From: Bacterioplanoides pacificum
GTDB lineage: Bacteria > Pseudomonadota > Gammaproteobacteria > Pseudomonadales > Oceanobacteraceae
DNA length: 64,000 nt
Direction: 5' to 3'
NCBI RefSeq assembly: GCF_042648445.1
Contig: NZ_JBHRYB010000003.1
Coordinates: forward strand, 186,001 to 250,000
In this document: in pieces, positions 1 to 7,809 of the stretch
Numbering within the stretch: position 1 is the first letter of the stretch
Layout: the number at the start of each line of letters is the position of its first letter
Program-made: the position numbers and the translations under genes
Notes under the pieces: model-generated
Told to the model about the DNA's origin: nothing
The model's input: only the letters and a program-made list of their open reading frames with translations
Databases searched by the model: none

Positions 1-330
1 TTCCCGAACCAGGTGAACAACGTATTAGGCTTCCCGTTCATTTTCCGTGGTGCTCTGGACGTACGTGCCAAGCGCATCAACGAAGAAATGAAACTGGCCG
101 CAGCCAAAGCACTGGCTAACCTGGCGAAAGAACCGGTTACTCAGGAAGTTCTGGACGCTTACGGCGTTGACTCTATGGCATTCGGTAAAGAGTACATCAT
201 CCCGAAAGCCACCGATTCCCGCCTGCTGGGTGCAGTATCGACTGCCGTTGCTCAGGCAGCGATCGATACCGGTGTAGCTGCTGGCCCTCTGCCTGCGAAC
301 TACCCACTGAAGTCTCTGGATGATATCTAA
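1..330 (+). CDS. Malic enzyme, C-terminal part (5' end outside window)
   Basis: The frame is open from the first base and ends at TAA 328-330. The visible 109 residues match the end of the NAD(P)-binding domain of malic enzyme (oxidative decarboxylation of malate to pyruvate): the NQVNNVLGFPFIFRGALDVR block at the start and the EYIIPKATDSRLL block near residue 65 are typical. The protein stops soon after this domain, so it lacks the phosphotransacetylase-like extension of MaeB-type enzymes and is probably the short form of about 420 residues. Cofactor preference cannot be read from this fragment. A strong intrinsic terminator follows directly. Confidence 0.88.
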   Translation, partial: FPNQVNNVLGFPFIFRGALDVRAKRINEEMKLAAAKALANLAKEPVTQEVLDAYGVDSMAFGKEYIIPKATDSRLLGAVSTAVAQAAIDTGVAAGPLPANYPLKSLDDI

Positions 331-363
331 GCGATAAGCGTCCGGCGTTACCGCCGACTTCAG

Positions 364-401
364 AAAACCGCGCGTTACTCAGGTAACGACGCGGTTTTTT
401 T
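364..401 (+). terminator. Intrinsic terminator after malic enzyme gene
   Basis: AAAACCGCG and CGCGGTTTT arms, with inner GTTAC/GTAAC pairing, enclose a short loop and are followed by a T-run. It lies 34 bases after the malic enzyme stop and, read on the other strand, also just beyond the 3' end of the convergent binding-protein gene. Confidence 0.85.
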
Positions 402-409
402 ATGCCTGA

Positions 410-1165
410 TCAGCGGAATAAATAATCTGACAATAACGCCTGATACACCGTCAGGATACGTTCATAACGACCGTTATCACGGATTTTCTGGAAGCCACGA
501 TCAAAGCTGTCGCGTAACATCTCACTATGAAACACCGCGTAATACTGTGAGCGTGCGAAAATATCGTGATATTGCTGTTCCTGGCGATACAACTCACTGG
601 CTGGGTTTTGCCGCCGCAGCTGGCTGAGAAAATAACGGAAGATGGTGCGATCCATCACCAATACCTGACGCTCACGCCGGAACAAATCCTGTACCTGCTC
701 AACCTGCAGCGTGTATTCGCGATAATCCGTAATGGCCGCTGCCACCTCCGGATAAGGTTCCGGCATCAGTTTTGTCGCCAGCCGGAAGGCGCCCAACCGG
801 TATGGCTGCAGAGCCTCAACCGTGTCGATGGTGTAATTGTCGGCGCGTAAGGTAATCGCCTGATTATGAAAAACGATCAGTGGCAGAGCGGAGAAATACG
901 CCGCTGGAAATTGTTCCGCCTTGCCAACAAACACAGCATCCACACTTTTATCCATAAACGCCTGCAACACTTTGTCATTGTCACCATAGCGTAATACCAC
1001 CTGAATATTTTCTTCCGCCAACGCCGCGCGGAAAACATCCACTACGATTCCCCGGTCTTTGTCGGCGATCACATACGGTGGCATGGATATACCCGAACCC
1101 AGGGTAATGGTTTGATCCGCCAGCAGGGTTAATGGCCAGACCAGCAATAACAAAAGCCGGATCAT
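410..1165 (-). CDS. Periplasmic substrate-binding-like protein (SBP_bac_3 type)
   Basis: A 251-residue protein starting at MIRLLLLL. This start is preferred over an upstream in-frame ATG because GGAG lies 7 nt before it and a signal peptide (hydrophobic residues 3-15, then LADQ) begins there. The mature part has the fold pattern of extracellular solute-binding family 3 proteins (PPYV, G.VVDVFRAAL near residues 30-50, VDAVFVGKAE near 85). No permease or ATPase gene is adjacent, so it may be an orphan sensor-like binding protein rather than a transporter component. The ligand is unknown. It is convergent with the malic enzyme gene. Confidence 0.7.
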   Translation of the reverse strand: MIRLLLLLVWPLTLLADQTITLGSGISMPPYVIADKDRGIVVDVFRAALAEENIQVVLRYGDNDKVLQAFMDKSVDAVFVGKAEQFPAAYFSALPLIVFHNQAITLRADNYTIDTVEALQPYRLGAFRLATKLMPEPYPEVAAAITDYREYTLQVEQVQDLFRRERQVLVMDRTIFRYFLSQLRRQNPASELYRQEQQYHDIFARSQYYAVFHSEMLRDSFDRGFQKIRDNGRYERILTVYQALLSDYLFR

Positions 1166-1245
1166 AAATGCATCTCCAGAATATCCCCCTGTTATCCTAG
1201 ACGAGGAATTCACTGCCCGTTCGCCACGGTCTTATTCCGGGCAAT

Positions 1246-1281
1246 AAAAAAGCCCTGACGACCAGGCCGTCAGGGCTTTTT
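1246..1281 (-). terminator. Terminator of typA
   Basis: A perfect AAAAAGCCCTGACG / CGTCAGGGCTTTTT stem with a 7-base loop. It lies 15 bases beyond the typA stop on the minus strand, and the A/T flanks make it usable in both directions. Confidence 0.85.
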
Positions 1282-1296
1282 CAGACAAACGGTCGC

Positions 1297-3105
1297 TTAT
1301 TTGCTCTTCGCACGCTTACGTTCGTTTTCTTTCAGCAGCTTCTTACGCAGACGAATGCTTTCTGGTGTCACTTCAACCAGCTCATCATCTTCGATAAATT
1401 CCAGCGCCTGCTCCAGCGTATGACGCACCGGCGGTGTCAGGTTGATCGCTTCGTCGGTACCTGAGGCACGAACGTTGGTCAGCTGCTTGGCTTTGGTTGG
1501 ATTCACCACCAGGTCGTTATCACGCGAGTGCAGACCGACAATCATGCCTTCGTAAACCTCAACTGCCGGCTCAACGAATAACCGACCACGATCCTGCAGC
1601 GTGAACAACGCATAACCCAGCACTTTACCGGCGACCATAGACACCAGTACACCATTATGACGGGTGGAGCCCAGGCCGGTTTGTACCGGACCATAATGAT
1701 CAAAGACGTTGGTCAGAATACCGGAGCCGGAAGTCATGGTCATAAACTGGTTACGGAAACCAATCAGGCCACGAGCCGGCATAATGAATTCAAGGCGGGT
1801 ACGGCCTTTGCCATCCGGAACCATGTTGGTCATTTCGGCACGACGGTTACCCATCTCTTCCATCACTGAACCCTGGTGTTCGTCTTCGATATCGATCACC
1901 ACCTGCTCGTACGGCTCCTGCAACTCACCGTCGACTTCTTTCTGGACCACTTCCGGCTTACCAATCGCCATCTCGAAACCTTCACGACGCATGGTTTCAA
2001 TCAGTACCGACAAGTGCAGTTCACCACGACCGGAAACTTTAAATTTCTCCGGACTGTCACCCTGTTCAACCCGCAACGCCACGTTGTGGATCAGCTCCTG
2101 ATCCAGACGGTCTTTGATATTACGCGAGGTGACGTATTTACCTTCTTTACCGGCGAACGGTGAGTCGTTCACCTGGAAGGTCATGGAAACCGTTGGCTCA
2201 TCAACGCTCAGCGGTGGCAATGCTTCCACATTGTTTGGCTCACACAGAGTGTCAGAGATGTTCAGACCGTCGATACCGGAAATACAAACGATGTCACCGG
2301 CGGCCGCTTCGGCCACGTCAACACGGTTCAGGCCGTGGAAACCTTTCACCTGCTGAATACGGCCTTTACGGGTATTGCCTTCAGCGGTGATCAGCTGGAT
2401 ATCCGTACCTGGCTTCAGTTTACCGCGGGTAATACGGCCAACACCGATAACACCAACAAAACTGTCGTAATCGAGCGCCGACACCTGCATCTGGAAGGGG
2501 CCATCCACTTCGACTTTAGGCGCTTCAACATGATCCACAATCATCTGGAACAGCGGCGACATATCTTCAGCCATATTGTCCGGATCATCACCGGCAATAC
2601 CATTCAGCGCAGAGGCGTAAATCACCGGGAAGTCGAGCTGCTCATCTGTCGCACCCAGGCGGTCAAACAGATCGAAGATTTCGTCCATGACCCAGTCAGG
2701 GCGTGCGCCCGGACGGTCGATTTTGTTGATTACAACGATTGGGCGCAGGCCACGCTCGAACGCTTTCTGAGTGACAAAGCGGGTCTGAGGCATAGGGCCG
2801 TCTACCGCATCGACCAGCAGACATACAGAATCCACCATCGACATCACCCGCTCAACCTCACCACCGAAGTCGGCGTGTCCAGGGGTGTCTACGATGTTGA
2901 TACGATAGTCGTTCCACTTAATGGCGGTGTTCTTCGCCAGAATGGTAATACCACGTTCTTTTTCCTGGTCGTTCGAGTCCATAACTCGTTCGCCACCCTG
3001 GTTACGATCCAGCGTACCGGATTGCTCCAGCAGCTTGTCTACCAGTGTGGTTTTACCATGGTCAACGTGGGCAATGATGGCGATATTTCTGAGATTTTCG
3101 ATCAC
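1297..3105 (-). CDS. typA: Ribosome-associated translational GTPase TypA/BipA
   Basis: 602 residues from a GTG start that aligns with the usual MIE(N/K)LRNIAII N-terminus; AAAGG lies 8 nt upstream. An upstream in-frame ATG (3168) would add 21 residues with no family counterpart. Elongation-factor GTPase motifs are present: HVDHGKTTL (G1), ERGITILAKN (G2), DTPGHADFGG (G3) and NKIDRPGA (G4), followed by beta-barrel, EF-G III/V-like domains and a basic tail (KENERKRAKSK). The protein binds ribosomes and supports assembly and stress or cold adaptation. It is transcribed divergently from glnA, as in many gammaproteobacteria. Confidence 0.95.
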   Translation of the reverse strand: MIENLRNIAIIAHVDHGKTTLVDKLLEQSGTLDRNQGGERVMDSNDQEKERGITILAKNTAIKWNDYRINIVDTPGHADFGGEVERVMSMVDSVCLLVDAVDGPMPQTRFVTQKAFERGLRPIVVINKIDRPGARPDWVMDEIFDLFDRLGATDEQLDFPVIYASALNGIAGDDPDNMAEDMSPLFQMIVDHVEAPKVEVDGPFQMQVSALDYDSFVGVIGVGRITRGKLKPGTDIQLITAEGNTRKGRIQQVKGFHGLNRVDVAEAAAGDIVCISGIDGLNISDTLCEPNNVEALPPLSVDEPTVSMTFQVNDSPFAGKEGKYVTSRNIKDRLDQELIHNVALRVEQGDSPEKFKVSGRGELHLSVLIETMRREGFEMAIGKPEVVQKEVDGELQEPYEQVVIDIEDEHQGSVMEEMGNRRAEMTNMVPDGKGRTRLEFIMPARGLIGFRNQFMTMTSGSGILTNVFDHYGPVQTGLGSTRHNGVLVSMVAGKVLGYALFTLQDRGRLFVEPAVEVYEGMIVGLHSRDNDLVVNPTKAKQLTNVRASGTDEAINLTPPVRHTLEQALEFIEDDELVEVTPESIRLRKKLLKENERKRAKSK

Positions 3106-3317
3106 AGCACGGGCCTTTCTTAAATAGAATGAGGGCGGTGCTGCGCTATCGTCAGGCATCAACACCATAAAAAATGAGGCGCGATTATACCCGAGTTCCC
3201 CGGCCTACTACACTGTCTTTTTCCCGGAATATCCTGGCTTTTATCCATATACGAAAACAGAGCGTGAACCTATAATGTGCAGGCGATTACGGGAAATTAC
3301 TGCCCTCATCTGCAGTT

Positions 3318-3334
3318 TGCACCATATTGGTTCA
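3318..3334 (+). promoter_or_regulatory. NtrC-binding site upstream of glnA
   Basis: TGCACCA-TAT-TGGTTCA matches the NtrC dyad TGCACCA-N3-TGGTGCA with one mismatch. A second, weaker site with an intact TGGTGCA half lies at 3349-3365. Both sit 60-110 bases upstream of the sigma-54 promoter, the normal enhancer position. Confidence 0.8.
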
Positions 3335-3426
3335 CACCAACGGCGCAATGTTTAAATTTGGTGCAGTTTATTTGCGCAACATTCAATAAAGCCCTGATTC
3401 TGTGCGATTTCAGCGCTTTTATTGAG

Positions 3427-3441
3427 TGGCACACTAATTGC
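3427..3441 (+). promoter_or_regulatory. Sigma-54 promoter of glnA
   Basis: TGGCAC-N5-TTGCT is a full match to the -24/-12 consensus. It lies 83 bases before the glnA start, so nitrogen limitation (NtrBC) is the expected signal. Confidence 0.88.
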
Positions 3442-3523
3442 TCCTGTAGATTTATCGAAATTAAGCATAACTGCCGGGGCAGCAGCCTCGTATCAAATTG
3501 AACCAGCATCTGGAGAAATGAAG

Positions 3524-4930
3524 ATGTCAGAGAACACTCTGAACTTGATCAAAGAAAACGATGTACGCTGGGTTGACCTGCGTTTCACCGATACCAAAGG
3601 TAAAGAGCAGCACGTTTCTATCCCTGCTCGTTACGTCGACGAAGAATTCTTCGAAACCGGTCAGATGTTTGATGGTTCCTCCATCGCTGGCTGGAAAGGC
3701 ATTAACGAATCCGACATGATCCTGATGCCAGACGACAGCACTCCTTACCTGGATCCTTTCACTGAAGATGCCACTCTGATCCTGCGTTGTGACATCATCG
3801 AACCAGCGACCATGCAAGGTTACGAGCGTGACCCACGTTCTGTTGCCAAGCGCGCTGAAGAATTCCTGAAGTCCACCGGCCTGGGCGACACCGCTTTCTT
3901 CGGTCCTGAGCCAGAATTCTTCCTGTTTGACGACGTTCGCTGGGGCGCGGACATGTCGGGTTGTTTCTACAAAATCAACTCTGACGAAGGTGCCTGGAAC
4001 AACGAAGCCGTGATGGATGGCGGTAACCTGGGTCACCGTCCTCGCGTTAAAGGCGGTTACTTCCCGGTTCCACCAGTAGACAGCCACCACGACATCCGTG
4101 CGGCTATGTGTAACACCATGGAAGCGATTGGTCTGGACGTAGAAGTTCACCACCACGAAGTGGCCAACGCCGGTCAGAACGAAATCGGTGTTAAGTTCAA
4201 CACCCTGGTTAAAAAAGCGGACGAAGTACAGATGATGAAATACATCGTCCACAACGTCGCAGCCGCTTACGGCAAAACCGCAACCTTTATGCCTAAGCCA
4301 GTGGTTGGCGATAACGGTTCCGGCATGCACGTTCACCAGTCTTTCTGGAAAGACGGCGAGAACCAATTCGCTGGTGACGGCTATGCAGGCCTGAGCGAAA
4401 TGGCACTGTACTACATTGGCGGTATCATCAAACACGCGAAAGCGCTGAATGCTTTCACTAACCCGTCAACCAACTCGTACAAGCGTCTGATCCCGGGCTT
4501 CGAAGCACCGGTAATGCTGGCATACTCTGCCCGTAACCGTTCGGCTTCTATCCGTATCCCATACGTTGCTTCGCCTAAAGGTAAGCGTGTTGAAGCACGT
4601 TTCCCTGATCCGATGGCAAACCCATACCTGGCATTCGCTGCCATGCTGATGGCAGGTATCGACGGTATTAAAAACAAAATCCACCCTGGTGATGCAGCGG
4701 ATAAAGACCTGTACGACCTGCCAGCAGAAGAAGCAGCAGCGATTCCTCAGGTTGCCGGCAGCCTGCGTGAAGCGCTGGAATCCCTGCAAGCAGACAGCGA
4801 CTTCCTGGTTGAAGGTGGCGTGTTCACCAAAGACATGATCGACGCTTACGTTGAACTGAAAATGGAAGACGTGTACCGCGTAGAGCACACGACTCACCCA
4901 GAAGAGTTCGACATGTACTACAGCCTGTAA
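3524..4930 (+). CDS. glnA: Type I glutamine synthetase
   Basis: 468 residues, the normal length of GSI-beta. Of two close ATGs (3518 and 3524), the second is 8 nt after TGGAG and gives the usual MSENTL-type start. The protein makes glutamine from glutamate, ammonia and ATP as a dodecamer. Diagnostic blocks are VDLRFTDTKGKEQHVSIPA near residue 15, FGPEPEFFLFDD (metal ligands) near 128, NGSGMHVHQS near 265, and the adenylylation-site region with the conserved tyrosine near the NPYLAFAAMLMAGIDG and DKDLYDLP blocks. Expression is controlled by the upstream sigma-54/NtrC elements. ntrBC is not next to it. Its last 30 coding bases are repeated just downstream. Confidence 0.97.
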   Translation: MSENTLNLIKENDVRWVDLRFTDTKGKEQHVSIPARYVDEEFFETGQMFDGSSIAGWKGINESDMILMPDDSTPYLDPFTEDATLILRCDIIEPATMQGYERDPRSVAKRAEEFLKSTGLGDTAFFGPEPEFFLFDDVRWGADMSGCFYKINSDEGAWNNEAVMDGGNLGHRPRVKGGYFPVPPVDSHHDIRAAMCNTMEAIGLDVEVHHHEVANAGQNEIGVKFNTLVKKADEVQMMKYIVHNVAAAYGKTATFMPKPVVGDNGSGMHVHQSFWKDGENQFAGDGYAGLSEMALYYIGGIIKHAKALNAFTNPSTNSYKRLIPGFEAPVMLAYSARNRSASIRIPYVASPKGKRVEARFPDPMANPYLAFAAMLMAGIDGIKNKIHPGDAADKDLYDLPAEEAAAIPQVAGSLREALESLQADSDFLVEGGVFTKDMIDAYVELKMEDVYRVEHTTHPEEFDMYYSL

Positions 4931-4993
4931 GGTTACTTACAGCAGAGTTCTTCCGGGCCAGTGTGTGCTTCTCGGCACACACATCCAATTCGG

Positions 4994-5028
4994 CCCAGAA
5001 GAGTTCGACATGTACTACAGCCTGTAAG
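4994..5028 (+). repeat. Duplicated 3' end of glnA (direct repeat)
   Basis: A perfect 35-base copy of 4897-4931, which contains the last codons, stop and next base of glnA. The offset is 97 bases. The 62 bases between the copies (4932-4993) code for nothing visible. It looks like the footprint of a tandem duplication or of insertion and excision at the gene end. Confidence 0.85.
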
Positions 5029-5046
5029 CTCACGCTTACGGCACAA

Positions 5047-5073
5047 AGAAGGTCGCGAAAGCGGCCTTTTTTG
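5047..5073 (+). terminator. Terminator of glnA
   Basis: GGTCGC-GAAA-GCGGCC stem followed by six T; it lies after the duplicated glnA end. Confidence 0.8.
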
Positions 5074-5104
5074 TGGCTGTCATTCTGTTCTTTAACGATA
5101 TAGC

Positions 5105-5171
5105 TGTAGGAGCGGACCCTGTCCGCGACACACGGGCGTACAGCCTATCGCGGACAGGGTCCGCTCCCACA
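5105..5171. repeat. REP-like inverted pair
   Basis: Two 24-base arms (5105-5128 and 5148-5171) are inverted copies with one mismatch and a 19-base loop; the core is GGAGCGGACCCTGTCCGCGA. The form (GGAGCGG...CCGCGA) is that of dispersed REP elements of pseudomonads and relatives, which are thought to be moved by RAYT transposases. No RAYT gene is in the window. Confidence 0.75.
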
Positions 5172-5263
5172 ATAGAGATTGCACCATTTCAGGGCAATAT
5201 ATGGAAACTCCCAGTGCTGGACTTAACCCGCAATCGTAATACAGACCTGCCGGAGACAGAATA

Positions 5264-5359
5264 ATGGCTGCAAAAGGTGTATCTCTTCGCCTGGAAGAAC
5301 AAACGATAGAGCAACTCAATAAAATCGCCGCGTTAACTGAGCGCGATAGCTCTTACCTT
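5264..5359 (+). pseudogene. Truncated ribbon-helix-helix (CopG/antitoxin-like) gene
   Basis: ATG 5264 follows a good GGAGA site and begins MAAKGVSLRLEEQTIEQLNK, then about 12 more residues ending SSYL. This is the N-terminal strand and first helix of small RHH DNA-binding proteins, often antitoxins. Homology stops where the frame runs into the 3' end of aroE on the other strand (stop at 5353-5355). The open frame continues to 5488 only as antisense aroE. It is probably the stump of a lost toxin-antitoxin module; the family call rests on pattern alone. Confidence 0.55.
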
Positions 5360-6177
5360 CGACAATCTTCCCGGATGGCATTCATCACACCTTCCGTGTC
5401 GGGCCGCACGTCGCGCCATAATAAAAAGGCTTCTGCCGCCTGTTCCACCAGCATGCCTAAACCATCAATGGTTTTCAGCGCACCCTGATCCAGCGCCCAC
5501 TGGTTAAACACGGTCGTTTCGTTGCTGTACATCATGTCGTAACTGACGGTTTCCGCAGTGACACAGGAGGCAGGGATCGGAGGCAACTCACCCGCCAGAC
5601 TGGCAGAGGTACCGTTAATAATCAGATCAAACTCGCCACACACGTCAGCAAAACCACAGGCTGCGATTTCGCCCAGATCGGCAAAATCCCGGGCTAAGGC
5701 TTCGGCTTTGCTGACGGTACGGTTGGCCAGAGTAACATTGGCTGGCTTCTGTTCCAGCAGCGGCTGCAATACCCCACGAACTGCTCCACCAGCACCAAGA
5801 ATCAGAACGCGTTTACCTTCGATAGCAACCTTCTGATTCACCACAATATCGCGCACCATGCCTACACCGTCGGTGTTATCGGCCAGTATGCTGCCGTCCT
5901 GCAACTTCATCAGCGTATTCACCGCCTGAGCACGCTGCGCACGGGCACTGAACTGATCGGCATAACGCCAGGCATTTTCTTTAAACGGCACAGTGATATT
6001 CAGGCCTTTGCCACCGCGACGAAAGAAGTCATCCACTGCCGTATCAAATCCATCTAACGGCACCAGGATGGCTGAGTACAGCATCTCCTGATCAGTAATT
6101 TTGGCAAATGCGGTATGAATCTGAGGTGATTTACTGTGGCCTATCGGATTGCCCATCACGGCGTATAAATCGGTCAT
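5353..6177 (-). CDS. aroE: Shikimate 5-dehydrogenase
   Basis: 274 residues, close to E. coli AroE (272). It reduces 3-dehydroshikimate to shikimate with NADPH in aromatic amino acid synthesis. The substrate-binding NPIGHSKSP motif is at residues 11-19, the catalytic lysine is in NITVPFKENAW near 65, and the nucleotide-binding GAGGAVRGV loop is near 127. The start follows the family (MTDLYAVMGNP). It lies 14 nt downstream of hemF in a minus-strand run tsaC-hemF-aroE. Its 3' end overlaps the RHH remnant on the opposite strand by 7 bases. Confidence 0.95.
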   Translation of the reverse strand: MTDLYAVMGNPIGHSKSPQIHTAFAKITDQEMLYSAILVPLDGFDTAVDDFFRRGGKGLNITVPFKENAWRYADQFSARAQRAQAVNTLMKLQDGSILADNTDGVGMVRDIVVNQKVAIEGKRVLILGAGGAVRGVLQPLLEQKPANVTLANRTVSKAEALARDFADLGEIAACGFADVCGEFDLIINGTSASLAGELPPIPASCVTAETVSYDMMYSNETTVFNQWALDQGALKTIDGLGMLVEQAAEAFLLWRDVRPDTEGVMNAIREDCRR

Positions 6178-6191
6178 GCGAGTCCGCCTTA

Positions 6192-7142
6192 TTAAACCCA
6201 GTCTTTGTGTGGTAAAAATTCATCGTATAACCGGGCTTCCGGCGACCCCGGCTGTGGCTGCCAGTCGTAATCCCAGTGTGCTACGGGCGGCAGCGACATC
6301 AGAATGGACTCAGTACGACCACCGGTCTGCAAACCAAAAATGGTGCCGCGGTCGAATACCAGATTAAATTCCACATAACGCCCACGACGATAAAGCTGAA
6401 ATTTACGTTCACGCTCGCCGTAGGTTTCGTCCTTGCGCCGCGCCACAATCGGCACATAAGCATCGATATAGCCATCGCCCACAGCCTGCATAAAGGCAAA
6501 ACTTTTATCGAAATTCAGTTCGCCATCCCAGCTGTTCAGATCATCGAAGAACAACCCGCCAACCCCGCGGGTTTCATTACGGTGCTTGAGGAAGAAATAA
6601 TCGTCGCACCACTTTTTGTAACTCGGGAAGACCTCATCACCAAACGGTGCACACAGGTCTTTGGCGGTCTGATGCCAGTGAATCACGTCCTCCTCGTAAG
6701 GATAAAACGGCGTCAAATCAAAACCGCCACCCATCCACCACACCGGCTCTTCGCCGTCTTTTTCTGCAACAAACAAACGTACATTGGCGTGTGAGGTTGG
6801 CACCATCGGATTACCCGGATGAATCACCAGCGAAACCCCCAGTGCCTGAAAGCTGCGACCAGCCAGTTCCGGCCGACTGGCGGTCGCCGATGCCGGCAAC
6901 TCCGGGCCCTGAACGTGAGAAAAGTTCACACCACCTTTCTCAATCACCGCACCATTGGCAATCACCCGGGTACGGCCACCGCCGGTTAACGCCAGCGAAC
7001 TGTCGTTCGGATCACGTTCCCAGGCATCTTCAACAAAAGTGGCTGCGCCATCCTGAGCCTCCAGAGCGGCACAGATGCGATCCTGCAGATCCAGTAAATA
7101 CGCTTTAACCGCCGCAACATCGACGCTGTTAGATTGACTCAT
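6192..7142 (-). CDS. hemF: Oxygen-dependent coproporphyrinogen-III oxidase
   Basis: 316 residues. It converts coproporphyrinogen III to protoporphyrinogen IX with O2 in haem synthesis. Signature blocks are HPGNPMVPTSHANVRLF, the WWMGGGFDLTPFYPYEED substrate loop, RGVGGLFFDD, and the C-terminal MSLPP/W.YDW region. The N-terminus is about 15 residues longer than E. coli HemF but has no other good start. It lies 9 nt downstream of tsaC and 14 nt upstream of aroE, so the three genes are probably co-transcribed. The same cluster occurs in Pseudomonas. Confidence 0.95.
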   Translation of the reverse strand: MSQSNSVDVAAVKAYLLDLQDRICAALEAQDGAATFVEDAWERDPNDSSLALTGGGRTRVIANGAVIEKGGVNFSHVQGPELPASATASRPELAGRSFQALGVSLVIHPGNPMVPTSHANVRLFVAEKDGEEPVWWMGGGFDLTPFYPYEEDVIHWHQTAKDLCAPFGDEVFPSYKKWCDDYFFLKHRNETRGVGGLFFDDLNSWDGELNFDKSFAFMQAVGDGYIDAYVPIVARRKDETYGERERKFQLYRRGRYVEFNLVFDRGTIFGLQTGGRTESILMSLPPVAHWDYDWQPQPGSPEARLYDEFLPHKDWV

Positions 7143-7151
7143 CTTGATTCC

Positions 7152-7715
7152 TTAACGCAGCCGCTGGCCATCCAGGGTGCGTATTTCTGAAGGTTGTTTC
7201 TGATCGCCGAGCTGGCCCGGCAAAATAAAGTCCGGGCTGTGGCTATGGCCGCTTGCCGGGCTGAAGTATTGCCGTAACTGCACCAGCGAACGCGCCGGCT
7301 CGTGTCCGGCCGGATTGGCCGAGGTTGATACCAGCGGGCCTGCCACTTCACATAAGGCTTTCACCAGCGGGTGCGCACTGATACGCACCGCCAGGGTCTG
7401 GTGCTCACCACGTAACAGTGGCGGCACATGCTGTTCACACGGCAACACCCAGGTCACCGGCCCGGGCCAGGTGGCATCCAGTTGCCGGAAATCTTCGGCA
7501 GACAGAGGCAGCAGGTAGTCGTCCAGCTGATCGAGTGACGCCGCGACCACTAACATGCCTTTTTGCCACGGCCGTTGTTTAATCGCCAGGATACGTTGTA
7601 TTGCATCCTCGTTGGTCGGGTCACAGCCCAACCCCCAAACCGCTTCGGTCGGGTAAGCGATAACGCCGCCCTGTTCGACGCAACGGCGCGCCTGCTGTAA
7701 ATGCCAGGTATTCAA
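7152..7715 (-). CDS. tsaC: Threonylcarbamoyl-AMP synthase (YrdC/Sua5 family)
   Basis: 187 residues, the short bacterial TsaC form with a YrdC domain only. It makes threonylcarbamoyl-adenylate for t6A37 formation in ANN-decoding tRNAs. The motifs are GGVIAYPTEAVWGLGCDP near residue 16, KQRPWQKGMLVVA near 46 and the VSTSANPAGHEP loop near 131. The C-terminal stretch ends in IRTLDGQRLR, the usual family ending. It is transcribed in the same direction as dprA (94 nt apart) and followed closely by hemF. Confidence 0.93.
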   Translation of the reverse strand: MNTWHLQQARRCVEQGGVIAYPTEAVWGLGCDPTNEDAIQRILAIKQRPWQKGMLVVAASLDQLDDYLLPLSAEDFRQLDATWPGPVTWVLPCEQHVPPLLRGEHQTLAVRISAHPLVKALCEVAGPLVSTSANPAGHEPARSLVQLRQYFSPASGHSHSPDFILPGQLGDQKQPSEIRTLDGQRLR

Positions 7716-7809
7716 AATATTCTCGGTGTTTAAAAAACGGACAATAATAAGAGGGAAGCGGGAACACTAACCCATGCACAGAATTCCGACAAGCCCACAG
7801 CGCATGCGG

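Noticed and set aside
2335..3123. Long open frame (262 codons) antisense to typA
   Set aside because: typA on the opposite strand is certain by motifs; this frame has no recognisable domain and is a codon-bias shadow.
3103..3168. Longer typA start at 3168
   Set aside because: The extra 21 residues have no counterpart in the family; GTG 3105 has a ribosome site and matches the conserved N-terminus.
3527..4435. 302-codon open frame antisense to glnA
   Set aside because: It lies fully inside glnA, has low-complexity Val/Phe/His composition typical of reverse-frame shadows, and no ribosome site.
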